A stretch of DNA of 64,000 nt from Hydractinia symbiolongicarpus (GCF_029227915.1 NC_079885.1:2976001-3040000); one strand, 5' to 3'; shown: positions 53,501 through 62,133, counted from the first letter of the stretch. Numbers and translations: made by a program. Notes: generated by a model from the sequence alone, not told the origin.

Positions 53501-55536
53501 AAATAATTTAAAAAATCGTTCGGGAAATGATTTTACACCCTGGGTACTTTCTTTGTATACATTCGCCTATACGAGCCACGCCCGGGATTTACGGGAAATC
53601 GCGGGATTTCGTTTGCCGGCGATTAAACTTCTTTCATTAAGCGTCTCATCAAAAATGAAAACATTTTTGAAAACTGCAAGTCTCATGCGTTTTAGTGGTG
53701 AAAAGATAATTTAAAAAATCGTTTTGGAAATGAGTTTACTCACAGGGTACTTTCTTTGTATACATTCGACTATACGGGCCAAGCCTGGGGATTTTCGGGA
53801 AATCGCGGGTTTTCGTTTGCCGGCGATTGAACCTCTTTCATTTAGCGTCTCATCAAAAATGAAAACATTTTTCAAAAACTACAAGTCTCATGCGTTTTAG
53901 TGGTGAAAAAAAAATTTAAAAAATCGTTCGGGAAATGAGTTTACTCCCTGGGTACTTTCTTTGTATACATTCGCCTATACGAGCCACGCCCGGGATTTAC
54001 GGGAAATCGCGGGATTTCGTTTGCCGGCGATTAAACTTCTTTCATTAAGCGTCTCATCAAAAATGAAAACATTTTTGAAAACTGCAAGTCTCATGCGTTT
54101 TAGTGGTGAAAAGATAATTTAAAAAATCGTTTTGGAAATGAGTTTACTCACAGGGTACTTTCTTTGTATACATTCGACTATACGGGCCAAGCCTGGGGAT
54201 TTTCGGGAAATCGCGGGTTTTCGTTTGTCGGCGATTAAACCACTTTCATTAAGCGTCTCATCAAAAATGAAAACATTTTTGAAAACTACAAGTCTTATGC
54301 GTTTTAGTGGTGAAAAAATAATTTAAAAAATCGTTCTGGAAATGAGTTTACTCACAGGGTACTTTCTTTGTATACATTCGACTATACGGGCCAAGCCCGG
54401 GATTTACGGGAAATCGCGGGTTTTCGTTTGCCGGCGATTAAACCTCTTTCATTTAGCGTCTCATCAAAAATGAAAACATTTCTGAAAACTACAAGTCTCA
54501 TGCATCTTAGTGGTGAAAAAATAATTCAAAAAATCGTTCGGGAAATAAGTTTACTCCCTGGGTACTTTCTTTGTATACTTTTGACTATACGGGCCGAGTC
54601 CGGGATTTACAGGAAGTCGCGGGTTTTCGTTTGCCGGCGATTAAACTTCTTTTATTAAGCGTCTCATCAAAAATGAAAACATTTTTAAAAACTACAAGTC
54701 TCATGGGCTTTAGTGGTGAAAAAATAATTTAAAAAATCGTTCGGGAAATGAGTTTACACCCTGGGTACTTTCTTTGTATACATTCGCCTATACGAGCCAA
54801 GCCCGGGATTTACGGGAAATCGCGTGATTTCGTTTGCCGGCGATTAAACTTCTTTCATTAAGCGTCTCATCAAAAATGAAAACATTTTTGAAAACTACAA
54901 GTCTCATGCGTTTTAGTGGTGAAAAGATAATTTAAAAAATCGTTTTGGAAATGAGTTTACTCACAGGGTACTTTCTTTGTATACATTCCACTATACGGGC
55001 CAAGCCTGGGATTTACGGGAAATCGCGGGTTTTGGTTTGCCGGCGATTAAACCACTTTCATTAAGCGTCTCATCAAAAATGAAAACAATTCTGAAAACTA
55101 CAAGTCTCATGCGTTTTAGTGGTGAAAAAATAATTCAAAAAATCGTTCGGGAAATGAGTTTACTCCCTGGGTACTTTCTTTGTATACTTTTGACTATACG
55201 GGCCGAGTCCGGGATTTACGGGAAGTCGCGGGTTTTCGTTTGCGGCGATTAAACCTCTTTCACTAAGCGTCTCATCAAAAATGAAAACATTTTTGAAAAC
55301 TGCAAGTCTCATGCGTTTTAGTGGTGAAAAAATAATTCAAAAAATCGTTCGGGAAATGAGTTTACTCCCTGAGTACTTTCTTTGTATACTTTTGACTACA
55401 CGGGCCGAGTCCGGGATTTACAGGAAGTCGCGGGTTTTCGTTTGCCGGCGATTAAACTTCTTTTATTCAGCGTCTCATCAAAAATGAAAACATTTTTAAA
55501 AACTACAAGTCTCATGGGCTTTAGTGGTGAAAAAAT
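50600..55536. repeat. 2,438-bp higher-order repeat and variable monomers
   Basis: Twelve-monomer shift: 'aaaaaagcgttctgg' at 50671 and 53109, and 'ttcgggaaatgattttacac' at 51081 and 53519, both 2,438 bp apart. Diagnostic variants are 'cgagccacgcccggg' and 'gcctggggattttcggg' (51349, 53786, 54193). One degenerate monomer at about 51855-51905 ('cattcgttctagtggtgcag') is the most diverged copy seen. Confidence 0.88.
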
Positions 55537-55548
55537 AATTTAAAAAAT
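55537..55548. repeat. 12-bp direct repeat, left side of island 1
   Basis: aatttaaaaaat, a normal part of the monomer, immediately precedes island 1 and recurs at 56800-56811 on its right. This looks like a target-site duplication or recombination homology. The stop codon of the island's 172-aa gene lies within it. Confidence 0.85.
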
Positions 55549-56058
55549 AGAAAGAACAATGATGGCGTTCTTTCGTTTAGAAAGACAAATTATGCATTTT
55601 TCCTCATCATCATACTCATCATCCACATCATACTCGTCACCCTCGTCATACTCATTACCATCATCATACTCATCACCCTCATCATCCGCAACCGGCACTG
55701 GTCTGGGCATCGGTCTGGTGGATCTAGGTCTAACAATAAAAAAGGGTTGCCCATAATAATTGTCCCTATAGTGGAATGTTAATAATTCGATCAGCTCAAC
55801 CTTTCTGAGCCTTGAGTATCCATGTAGACCTTCCCGTCTGGCGTAAGCTCTTAATTTGGAAACTGTATCCCCAATGCAAAATGATGCTTGCGTCTCTACA
55901 TTCATATCCAAATTATTAAACTCATCGCTATATGGATTCGGGGGATACGACCCTGTCAATTTACGGATCAGTGCGCTCTTTCTGAGCTTTGCGTAGCCAT
56001 GTAGGCCGCGTTTTCTTGCGAGAGCTCTTAATTCAGAAACTGTATTTCTCAATGACAT
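55540..56058 (-). CDS. SAP-SAP-acidic protein with a cut-off RING start (172 aa)
   Basis: I choose the ATG at 56058. An open frame runs 78 codons further upstream, but it begins with TTG directly after the previous gene's stop; an ATG at 56202 (220 aa, short hydrophobic start) is a weaker alternative. Residues 2-34 and 62-92 are tandem SAP/Rho-N-like helix-loop-helix motifs sharing 'GLHGY..LRK..LI', a type that usually binds nucleic acid. Residues 95-124 are Arg/Pro-rich, and 125-153 are an Asp/Glu/Tyr-rich low-complexity tail. Cys155 and Cys158, in 'KCIICLSKRKNAIIV', look like the first ligand pair of a C3HC4 RING finger. The remaining ligands are missing, and the last codons and TAA come from satellite sequence, so the gene appears 3' truncated. 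RING identity is an inference from one motif. Function as a DNA-binding protein is likely; any ubiquitin-ligase activity should be lost. Confidence 0.7.
   Translation of the reverse strand: MSLRNTVSELRALARKRGLHGYAKLRKSALIRKLTGSYPPNPYSDEFNNLDMNVETQASFCIGDTVSKLRAYARREGLHGYSRLRKVELIELLTFHYRDNYYGQPFFIVRPRSTRPMPRPVPVADDEGDEYDDGNEYDEGDEYDVDDEYDDEEKCIICLSKRKNAIIVLSIF
55550..55574 (-). terminator. Hairpin at 3' end of the 172-aa gene
   Basis: GAAAGAAC (55550-55557) pairs with GTTCTTTC (55567-55574) across a 9-nt loop. Read on the minus strand, a U-rich run (tattttttaaattatttttt) follows, so it resembles a transcript-end hairpin. It lies within the last codons rather than after the stop and only 1 bp from the island edge, so it may equally be a by-product of the breakpoint. 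Confidence 0.45.
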
Positions 56059-56254
56059 GCTTGTGTACGATATACGATTTGAAATCTTTAAGACGGTTTC
56101 ATAAGTCGTGCTGAAGGGTTGTGAGTGTCCTGGTTTGTGGTTGCCCCACCATGCTAAAATTGTAGTAAAACACGCTGAAACAAACATACATCGATATACC
56201 ATGGGTACCCACCCACCAGCACCTAGAAGGCTGTTACCGGTACACCCACCAACA

Positions 56255-56278
56255 TTTGTTACTCGGACGAGTAACAAA
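56255..56278 (-). terminator. 24-bp palindrome after the 101-aa gene
   Basis: TTTGTTACTCG and CGAGTAACAAA form a perfect 11-bp stem around a 2-bp centre, starting 14 bp past the stop codon of the 101-aa gene. Palindromic hairpins just after stop codons mark transcript ends in mimiviruses and some other amoeba viruses. The 234-bp gap to the next gene (56059-56292) holds nothing else I can name. Confidence 0.6.
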
Positions 56279-56292
56279 AAAGGGTTGTTCAA

Positions 56293-56598
56293 TCACTTGG
56301 ATCTCTTGTCGTTATAACGTTTTTGAGATCTTAGATATGCCTCCCTGTTTTTCGACCTCCACCTCGAACAGTATCCATACCATTCCCGTTTGGTATCCGG
56401 ATCGATGGTGTAGGATGGGTCGAGATCATTCTTCTCGATCACCTCAACCAGTTTAGCCTTTTTCATCCCCGTGATATACTTCACCCCACGGGATTTGGCA
56501 ACCTCTCGCAACTCTCTCAGTTTCATCGATTTGTAGTCGGGTACACAACCATCGGTGGTATCACAATGTAGATCAGTTTGAGTATCCATGTCTGACAT
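56293..56598 (-). CDS. SAP-like small protein (101 aa)
   Basis: Complete frame from an ATG at 56598 to TGA. Residues 1-20 are acidic/polar and carry two Cys. Residues 22-58 ('MKLRELREVAKSRGV', then 'MKKAKLVEVIEK') match the two-helix pattern of SAP/Rho-N-like nucleic-acid binding motifs. Residues 69-101 are rich in Arg, Lys and aromatics ('RSKNREAYLRSQKRY'), fitting a basic nucleic-acid contact or a predicted helix. A second in-frame ATG at codon 4 is possible. The leader is AT-rich with no Shine-Dalgarno sequence, and a strong palindrome follows the stop. It is the only gene in the island with both natural ends, and it is identical in all three copies as far as I can see. Exact function unknown. 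Confidence 0.8.
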   Translation of the reverse strand: MSDMDTQTDLHCDTTDGCVPDYKSMKLRELREVAKSRGVKYITGMKKAKLVEVIEKNDLDPSYTIDPDTKREWYGYCSRWRSKNREAYLRSQKRYNDKRSK

Positions 56599-56713
56599 AT
56601 TAATATAATATAAAAAACTTTAAGCACTTTTATCGTACCACACCGCTTTACTTTCAAATATTAATTTTTTAAATAGCACACGAAATATGCAAGCGGTGTA
56701 CATCCACACATCA
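56599..56713 (-). promoter_or_regulatory. AT-rich leader and 9-bp inverted repeat
   Basis: The 25 bp before the 101-aa start are almost pure A/T ('ttttttatattatattaat' on the minus strand), a plausible but unproven promoter. Farther upstream ACACCGCTT (56640-56648) and AAGCGGTGT (56691-56699) form a 9-bp inverted repeat with a 42-nt AT-rich spacer. It could end the preceding gene's transcript or serve as an operator. Confidence 0.35.
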
Positions 56714-56799
56714 CTAACTTTGTTCCTGATTTACCGTCTTTCTGAGGCTTTGAACCTCGGCCATTAAACTTTTTACAAACTGGTTGCGCGTTGCGCAAA
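56714..56799 (-). pseudogene. 3' scrap of an unidentified gene
   Basis: On the minus strand an open frame enters from the satellite and ends at TAG (56714-56716), with a C-terminal reading of '..RNQFVKSLMAEVQSLRK..' and then 'TVNQEQS'. The heptad-like spacing of hydrophobic residues resembles the end of a coiled coil. Its 5' part is missing: the frame turns into satellite after about 29 codons and meets a stop. An internal ATG (56764) would allow only 16 residues. It probably represents the C-terminus of the gene that lay upstream of the 101-aa gene in the donor locus. Family not recognised. Confidence 0.45.
56784..56798. repeat. Hairpin at right end of island 1
   Basis: TTGCGC-GTT-GCGCAA, a 6-bp GC-rich stem with a 3-nt loop, ending 1 bp before the right 12-bp direct repeat. 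It mirrors the hairpin at the left end in position but not in sequence. Confidence 0.6.
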
Positions 56800-56811
56800 A
56801 ATTTAAAAAAT
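56800..56811. repeat. 12-bp direct repeat, right side of island 1
   Basis: Second copy of aatttaaaaaat. From here the satellite resumes at the phase where it left off at 55548. Confidence 0.85.
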
Positions 56812-59800
56812 CGTTCGGGAAATGAGTTTACTCCCTGGGTACTTTCTTTGTATACATTTGCCTATACGGGCCAAGCCCCGGATTTACGGGAAGTCGCGGG
56901 TTTTCGTTTGCCGGCGATTAAACTTCTTTTATTCAGCGTCTCATCAAAAATGAAAACATTTTTAAAAACTACAAGTCTCATGGGCTTTAGTGGTGAAATA
57001 ATAATTTAAAAAATCGTTCGAGAAATGAGTTTACACCCTGGGTACTTTCTTTGTATACTTTTGACTATACGGGCCGAGTCCAGGATTTACGGGAAATCAC
57101 GGGTTTTCGTTTGCCGGCGATTAAACCTCTTTCATTTAGCGTCTCATCAAAAATGAAAACATTTCTAAAAACTATAAGTCTCATGCGTTTTAGTGGTGAA
57201 AAAATAATTCAAAAAATCCTTCGGGAAATGAGTTTACTCCCTGGGTACTTTCTGTGTATACTTTTGACTACACGGGCCGAGTCCGGGATTTACAGGAAGT
57301 CGCGGGATTTCGTTTGCCGGCGATTAAACTTCTTTTATTCAGCGTCTCACCAAAAATGAAAACATTTTTAAAAACTACAATCTCATGGGATTTAGTGGTG
57401 GAAAAATAAGTTAAAAAATCGTTCGGGAAATGAGTTTACACCCTGGGTACTTTCTTTGTATACATTCGCCTATACGAGCCAAGCCCGGGATTTACAGGAA
57501 ATCGAGGGATTTCGTTTGCCGACGATTAAACTTCTTTCATTAAGCGTCTCATCAAAAATGAAAACATTTTTGAAAACTGCAAGTCTCATGCGTTTTAGTG
57601 GTGAAAAGATAATTTAAAAAATCGTTTTGGAAATGAGTTTACTCACAGGGTACTTTCTTTGTATACATTCGACTATACGGGCCAAGCCCGGGATTTACGG
57701 GAAATCGCGGGTTTTCGTTTGCCGGCGATTAAACCTCTTTCATTAAGCGTCTCATCAAAAATGAAAACATTTTTGAAAACTACAAGTCTCATGCGTTTTA
57801 GTGGTGAAAAAAAAATTTAAAAAATCGTCCGGGAAATGAGTTTACTCCCTGGGTACTTTCTTTGTATACATTCGCCTATACGGGCCAAGCCCCGGATTTA
57901 CGGGAAATCGCGGGATTTCGTTTGCCGGCGATTAAAACTCTTTCATTAAGCGTCTCATCAAAAATGAAAACATTTTTGAAAACTGCAAGTCTCATGCGTT
58001 TTAGTGGTGAAAAGATAATTTTAAAAATCGTTTTGGAAATGAGTTTACTCACAGGGTACTTTCTTTGTATACATTTGACTATACGGGCCAAGCCTGGGAT
58101 TTACGGGAAATCGCGGTTTTTCGTTTGCCGGCGATTAAACTTCTTTCATTAAGCGTCTCATCAAAAATGAAAACATTTCTGAAAACTATAAGTCTCATGC
58201 GTTTTAGTGGTGAAAAAATAATTCAAAAAATCGTTCGGGAAATGAGTTTACTCCCTGGGTACTTTCTGTGTATACTTTTGACTACACGGGCCGAGTCCGG
58301 GATTTACAGGAAGTCGCGGGATTTCGTTTGCAGGCGATTAAACTTCTTTTATTCAGCGTCTCACCAAAAATGAAAACATTTTTAAAAACTACAAGTCTCA
58401 TGGGATTTAGTGGTGGAAAAATAAGTTAAAAAAATCGTTCGGGAAATGAGTTTACACCCTGGGTACTTTCTTTGTATACATTCGCCTATACGAGCCAAGC
58501 CCGGGATTTACGGGAAATCGAGGGATTTCGTTTGCCGACGATTAAACTTCTTTCATTAAGCGTCTCATCAAAAATGAAAACATTTCTGAAAACTACAAGT
58601 CTCATGCGTTTTAGTGGTGAAAAAATAATTCAAAAAATCGTTCGGGAAATGAGTTTACTCCCTGGGTACTTTCTGTGTATACTTTTGACTACACAGGCCG
58701 AGTCCGGGATTTACAGGAAGTCGCGGGATTTCGTTTGCCGGCGATTAAACTTCTTTTATTCAGCGTCTCACCAAAAATGAAAACATTTTTAAAAACTACA
58801 AGTCTCATGGGATTTAGTGGTGGAAAAATAAGTTAAAAAATCGTTCGGGAAATGAGTTTACACCCTGGGTACTTTCTTTGTATACATTCGCCTATACGAG
58901 CCAAGCCCGGGATCTACGGGAAATCAAGGGATTTCGTTTGCCGACGATTAAACTTCTTTCATTAAGCGTCTCATCAAAAATGAAAACATTTTTGAAAACT
59001 GCAAGTCTCATGCGTTTTAGTGGTGAAAAGATAATTTAAAAAATGGTTTTGGAAATGAGTTTACTCACAGGGTACTTTCTTTGTATACATTCGACTATAC
59101 GGGCCAAGCCCGGGATTTACGGGAAATCGCGGGTTTTCGTTTGCCGGCGATTAAACCTCTTTCATTAAGCGTCTCATCAAAAATGAAAACATTTTTGAAA
59201 ACTACAAGTCTCATGCGTTTTAGTGGTGAAAAAAAAATTTATAAAATCGTTCGGGAAATGAGTTTACTCCCTGGGTACTTTCTTTGTATACATTTGCCTA
59301 TACGGGCCAAGCCCCGGATTTGCGGGAAGTCGCGGGTTTTCGTTTGCCGGCGATTAAACTTCTTTTATTCAGCGTCTCATCAAAAATGAAAACATTTTTA
59401 AAAACTACAAGTCTCATGGGCTTTAGTGGTGAAATAATAATTTAAAAAATCGTTCGAGAAATGAGTTTACTCCCTGGGTACTTTCTTTGTATACTTTTGA
59501 CTATACGGGCCGAGTCCGGGATTTACGGGAAGTCGCGGGTTTTCGTTTGCGGTTATTAAACCTCTTTCACTAAGCGTCTCATCAAAAATGAAAACATTTT
59601 TGAAAACTGCAAGTCTCATGCGTTTTAGTGGTGAAAAGATAATTTTAAAAATCGTTTTGGAAATGAGTTTACTCACAGGGTACTTTCTTTGTATACATTC
59701 GACTATACGGGCCAGGCCTGGGATTTACGGGAAATTGCGGGTTTTCGTTTGCCGGCGATTAAACTTCTTTCATTAAGCGTCTCATCAAAAATGAAAACAT

Positions 59801-60046
59801 TTCTAAAAACTACAAGTCTCATGCGTTTTAGTGGTGAAAAAATAATTCAAAAAATCGTTCGGGAAATGAGTTTACTCCCTGAGTACTTTCTTTGTATACT
59901 TTTGACTACACGGGCCGAGTCCGGGATTTACAGGAAGTCGCGGGTTTTCGTTTGCCGGCGATTAAACTTCTTTTATTCAGCGTCTCATCAAAAATGAAAA
60001 CATTTTTAAAAACTACAAGTCTCATGGGCTTTAGTGGTGAAAAAAT
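56812..60046. repeat. Satellite array between islands 1 and 2 (16 monomers)
   Basis: The distance between equivalent 12-mers (56800 to 60047) is 3,247 bp, i.e. 16 monomers less one base. A local subfamily carries 'ttctgtgtatacttttgactacacgggcc', 'cgatttagtggtgg'-type ends and 'aaaataagttaa' (57253, 58266, 58675), which I noticed only near the islands. No gene is present. Confidence 0.94.
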
Positions 60047-60058
60047 AATTTAAAAAAT
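60047..60058. repeat. 12-bp direct repeat, left side of island 2
   Basis: aatttaaaaaat; its partner is at 61310-61321. The spacing of 1,263 bp is the same as for islands 1 and 3. Confidence 0.85.
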
Positions 60059-60568
60059 AGAAAGAACAATGATGGCGTTCTTTCGTTTAGAAAGACAAAT
60101 TATGCATTTTTCCTCATCATCATACTCATCATCCACATCATACTCGTCCCCCTCGTCATACTCATTACCATCATCATACTCATCACCCTCATCATCCGCA
60201 ACCGGCACTGGTCTGGGCATCGGTCTGGTGGATCTAGGTCTAACAATAAAAAAAGGTTGCCCATAATAATTGTCCCTATAGTGGAATGTTAATAATTCGA
60301 TCAGCTCAACCTTTCTGAGCCTTGAGTATCCATGTAGACCTTCCCGTCTGGCGTAAGCTCTTAATTTGGAAACTGTATCCCCAATGCAAAATGATGCTTG
60401 CGTCTCTACATTCATATCCAAATTATTAAACTCATCGCTATATGGATTCGGGGGATACGACCCTGTCAATTTACGGATCAGCGCGCTCTTTCTGAGCTTT
60501 GCGTAGCCATGTAGGCCGCGTTTTCTAGCGAGAGCTCTTAATTCAGAAACTGTATTTCTCAATGACAT
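60050..60568 (-). CDS. SAP-SAP-acidic protein, RING truncated (172 aa), copy 2
   Basis: Encodes the same 172 residues as copy 1. Within the chosen frame it differs from copy 1 at four bases (60149, 60254, 60482, 60527), all third codon positions and all silent (Gly, Pro, Ala, Ala). Upstream of the chosen ATG one change (60610) would be Glu to Lys if the longer frame were used. This fits the shorter start and suggests the protein is, or until recently was, constrained. The C-terminus again runs into satellite sequence for its final codons and stop. Confidence 0.7.
   Translation of the reverse strand: MSLRNTVSELRALARKRGLHGYAKLRKSALIRKLTGSYPPNPYSDEFNNLDMNVETQASFCIGDTVSKLRAYARREGLHGYSRLRKVELIELLTFHYRDNYYGQPFFIVRPRSTRPMPRPVPVADDEGDEYDDGNEYDEGDEYDVDDEYDDEEKCIICLSKRKNAIIVLSIF
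60060..60084 (-). terminator. Hairpin at 3' end of the 172-aa gene, copy 2
   Basis: Same GAAAGAAC/GTTCTTTC stem and 9-nt loop, unchanged from copy 1. Confidence 0.45.
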
Positions 60569-60764
60569 GCTTGTGTACGATATACGATTTGAAATCTTTA
60601 AGACGGTTTTATAAGTCGTGCTGAAGGGTTGTGAGTGTCCTGGTTTGTGGTTGCCCCACCATGCTAAAATTGTAGTAAAACAAGCTGAAACAAACATACA
60701 TCGATATACCATGGGTACCCACCCACCAGCACCTAGAAGGCTGTTACCGGTACACCCACCAACA

Positions 60765-60788
60765 TTTGTTACTCGGACGAGTAACAAA
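60765..60788 (-). terminator. 24-bp palindrome after the 101-aa gene, copy 2
   Basis: Perfect 11-bp stem, unchanged from copy 1; located 14 bp past the stop of the 101-aa gene. Confidence 0.6.
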
Positions 60789-60802
60789 AAAGGGTTGTTC
60801 AA

Positions 60803-61108
60803 TCACTTGGATCTCTTGTCGTTATAACGTTTTTGAGATCTTAGATATGCCTCCCTGTTTTTCGACCTCCACCTCGAACAGTATCCATACCATTCCCGTT
60901 TGGTATCCGGATCGATGGTGTAGGATGGGTCGAGATCATTCTTCTCGATCACCTCAACCAGTTTAGCCTTTTTCATCCCCGTGATATACTTCACCCCACG
61001 GGATTTGGCAACCTCTCGCAACTCTCTCAGTTTCATCGATTTGTAGTCGGGTACACAACCATCGGTGGTATCACAATGTAGATCAGTTTGAGTATCCATG
61101 TCTGACAT
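60803..61108 (-). CDS. SAP-like small protein (101 aa), copy 2
   Basis: Identical in translation to copy 1, and I see no base difference in the frame. It has an intact start and stop, an SAP-like motif at residues 22-58 and a basic aromatic tail at 69-101. Full conservation of this gene, while the surrounding satellite varies freely, shows that the copies are recent, the gene is constrained, or both. Confidence 0.8.
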   Translation of the reverse strand: MSDMDTQTDLHCDTTDGCVPDYKSMKLRELREVAKSRGVKYITGMKKAKLVEVIEKNDLDPSYTIDPDTKREWYGYCSRWRSKNREAYLRSQKRYNDKRSK

Positions 61109-61223
61109 ATTAATATAATATAAAAAACTTTAAGCACTTTTATCGTACCACACCGCTTTACTTTCAAATATTAATTTTTTAAATAGCACACGAAATATGC
61201 AAGCGGTGTACATGCACACATCA
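61109..61223 (-). promoter_or_regulatory. AT-rich leader and 9-bp inverted repeat, copy 2
   Basis: Same AT-rich leader and ACACCGCTT/AAGCGGTGT repeat (61150-61158, 61201-61209). One base differs from copy 1, just outside the repeat (61214 G; copy 1 has C). Confidence 0.35.
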
Positions 61224-61309
61224 CTAACTTTGTTCCTGATTTACCGTCTTTCTGAGGCTTTGAACCTCGGCCATTAAACTTTTTACAAACTGGTTGCGCG
61301 TTGCGCAAA
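61224..61309 (-). pseudogene. 3' scrap of an unidentified gene, copy 2
   Basis: Same C-terminal fragment as in copy 1, with the same breakpoint against the satellite. The identical breakpoint shows that the three islands descend from a single insertion event. Confidence 0.45.
61294..61308. repeat. Hairpin at right end of island 2
   Basis: TTGCGC-GTT-GCGCAA as in copy 1, 1 bp from the direct repeat. Confidence 0.6.
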
Positions 61310-61321
61310 AATTTAAAAAAT
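61310..61321. repeat. 12-bp direct repeat, right side of island 2
   Basis: aatttaaaaaat; satellite phase resumes directly after it. Confidence 0.85.
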
Positions 61322-62121
61322 CGTTCGGGAAATGAGTTTACTCCCTGGGTACTTTCTGTGTATACTTTTGACTACACGGGCCGAGTCCGGGATTTACAGG
61401 AAGTCGCGGGATTTCGTTTGCCGGCGATTAAACTTCTTTTATTCAGCGTCTCACCAAAAATGAAAACATTTTTAAAAACTACAAGTCTCATGGGATTTAG
61501 TGGTGGAAAAATAAGTTAAAAAATCGTTCGGGAAATGAGTTTACACCCTGGGTACTTTCTTTGTATACATTCGCCTATACGAGCCAAGCCCGGGATTTAC
61601 GGGAAATCGAGGGATTTCGTTTGCCGACGATTAAACTTCTTTCATTAAGCGTCTCATCAAAAATGAAAACATTTTTGAAAACTGCAAGTCTCATGCGTTT
61701 TAGTGGTGAAAAGATAATTTAAAAAATCGTTTTGGAAATGAGTTTACTCACAGGGTACTTTCTTTGTATACATTCGACTATACGGGCCAAGCCCGGGATT
61801 TACGGGAAATCGCGGGTTTTCGTTTGCCGGCGATTAAACCTCTTTCATTAAGCGTCTCATCAAAAATGAAAACATTTTTGAAAACTACAAGTCTCATGCG
61901 TTTTAGTGGTGAAAAAATAATTCAAAAAATCGTTCGGGAAATGAGTTTACTCCCTGAGTACTTTCTTTGTATACTTTTGACTACACGGGCCGAGTCCGGG
62001 ATTTTCAGGAAGTCGCGGGTTTTCGTTTGCCGGCGATTAAACTTCTTTTATTCAGCGTCTCATCAAAAATGAAAACATTTTTAAAAACTACAAGTCTCAT
62101 GGGCTTTAGTGGTGAAAAAAT
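61322..62121. repeat. Satellite array between islands 2 and 3 (4 monomers)
   Basis: Distance between equivalent 12-mers (61310 to 62122) is 812 bp, exactly four monomers of 203. The last monomer, with 'ccctgagtacttt', matches the one left of islands 1 and 2. Confidence 0.95.
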
Positions 62122-62133
62122 AATTTAAAAAAT
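62122..62133. repeat. 12-bp direct repeat, left side of island 3
   Basis: aatttaaaaaat; its partner is at 63385-63396. Confidence 0.85.

Larger units (their letters stand above)
55549..56799. other. Gene-bearing island, copy 1
   Basis: A 1,251-bp non-satellite segment inserted in frame with the monomer period: satellite phase continues unchanged across it. It contains, on the minus strand, a 3' gene scrap, a 101-aa SAP-like gene and a truncated 172-aa SAP-SAP-acidic gene. It has hairpins directly inside both ends, but no transposase or terminal inverted repeats shared between ends. It differs from copies 2 and 3 at only a handful of positions (55639, 55972, 56017, 56100 and 56704 against both). 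Confidence 0.88.
60059..61309. other. Gene-bearing island, copy 2
   Basis: Same 1,251-bp segment, offset 4,510 bp from copy 1. It carries two private changes (60254, 60683) and shares with copy 3 the five bases that distinguish copy 1. Its left satellite flank matches that of copies 1 and 3 ('ccctgagtacttt' monomer), but its right flank belongs to the 'ttctgtgtatac' subfamily, unlike copies 1 and 3. Confidence 0.88.

Noticed and set aside
1-55536. Over a hundred open frames of 60-170 codons on both strands of the array
   Set aside because: They are translations of one repeat. The 203-bp period shifts frame every monomer, both strands are open alike, ends fall at fixed monomer positions, and variants are not codon-structured.
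1-55536. CRISPR-like array
   Set aside because: Repeats are directly adjacent with no unique spacers, the period is 203 bp, and no cas genes are present.
55559-55756. Plus-strand Ser/Tyr-rich 65-aa frame (also at 60069 and 62144)
   Set aside because: Antisense shadow of the acidic Asp/Glu/Tyr low-complexity tail.
56059-56292. N-terminal 78-codon extension of the 172-aa gene
   Set aside because: The extended frame begins with TTG right after another stop, has no recognisable domain, spans the terminator-like palindrome, and carries a Glu/Lys difference between copies. An ATG at 56202 remains possible but weaker.
56108-56456. Plus-strand frames of 66-69 aa overlapping the cassette genes
   Set aside because: Antisense to the 172-aa gene's upstream region, the palindrome and the 101-aa gene; no motif or composition supports them.
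56740-56765. tRNA-like stem around 'gaggctttgaacctc'
   Set aside because: Only a short stem; no acceptor stem, anticodon arm or T-loop pattern. The minus strand reads as a gene C-terminus instead.
55549-56799. Island as a classical DNA transposon or insertion sequence
   Set aside because: No transposase or recombinase, no matching terminal inverted repeats, and genes broken at both edges. The 12-bp direct repeats may be recombination homology rather than a target duplication.
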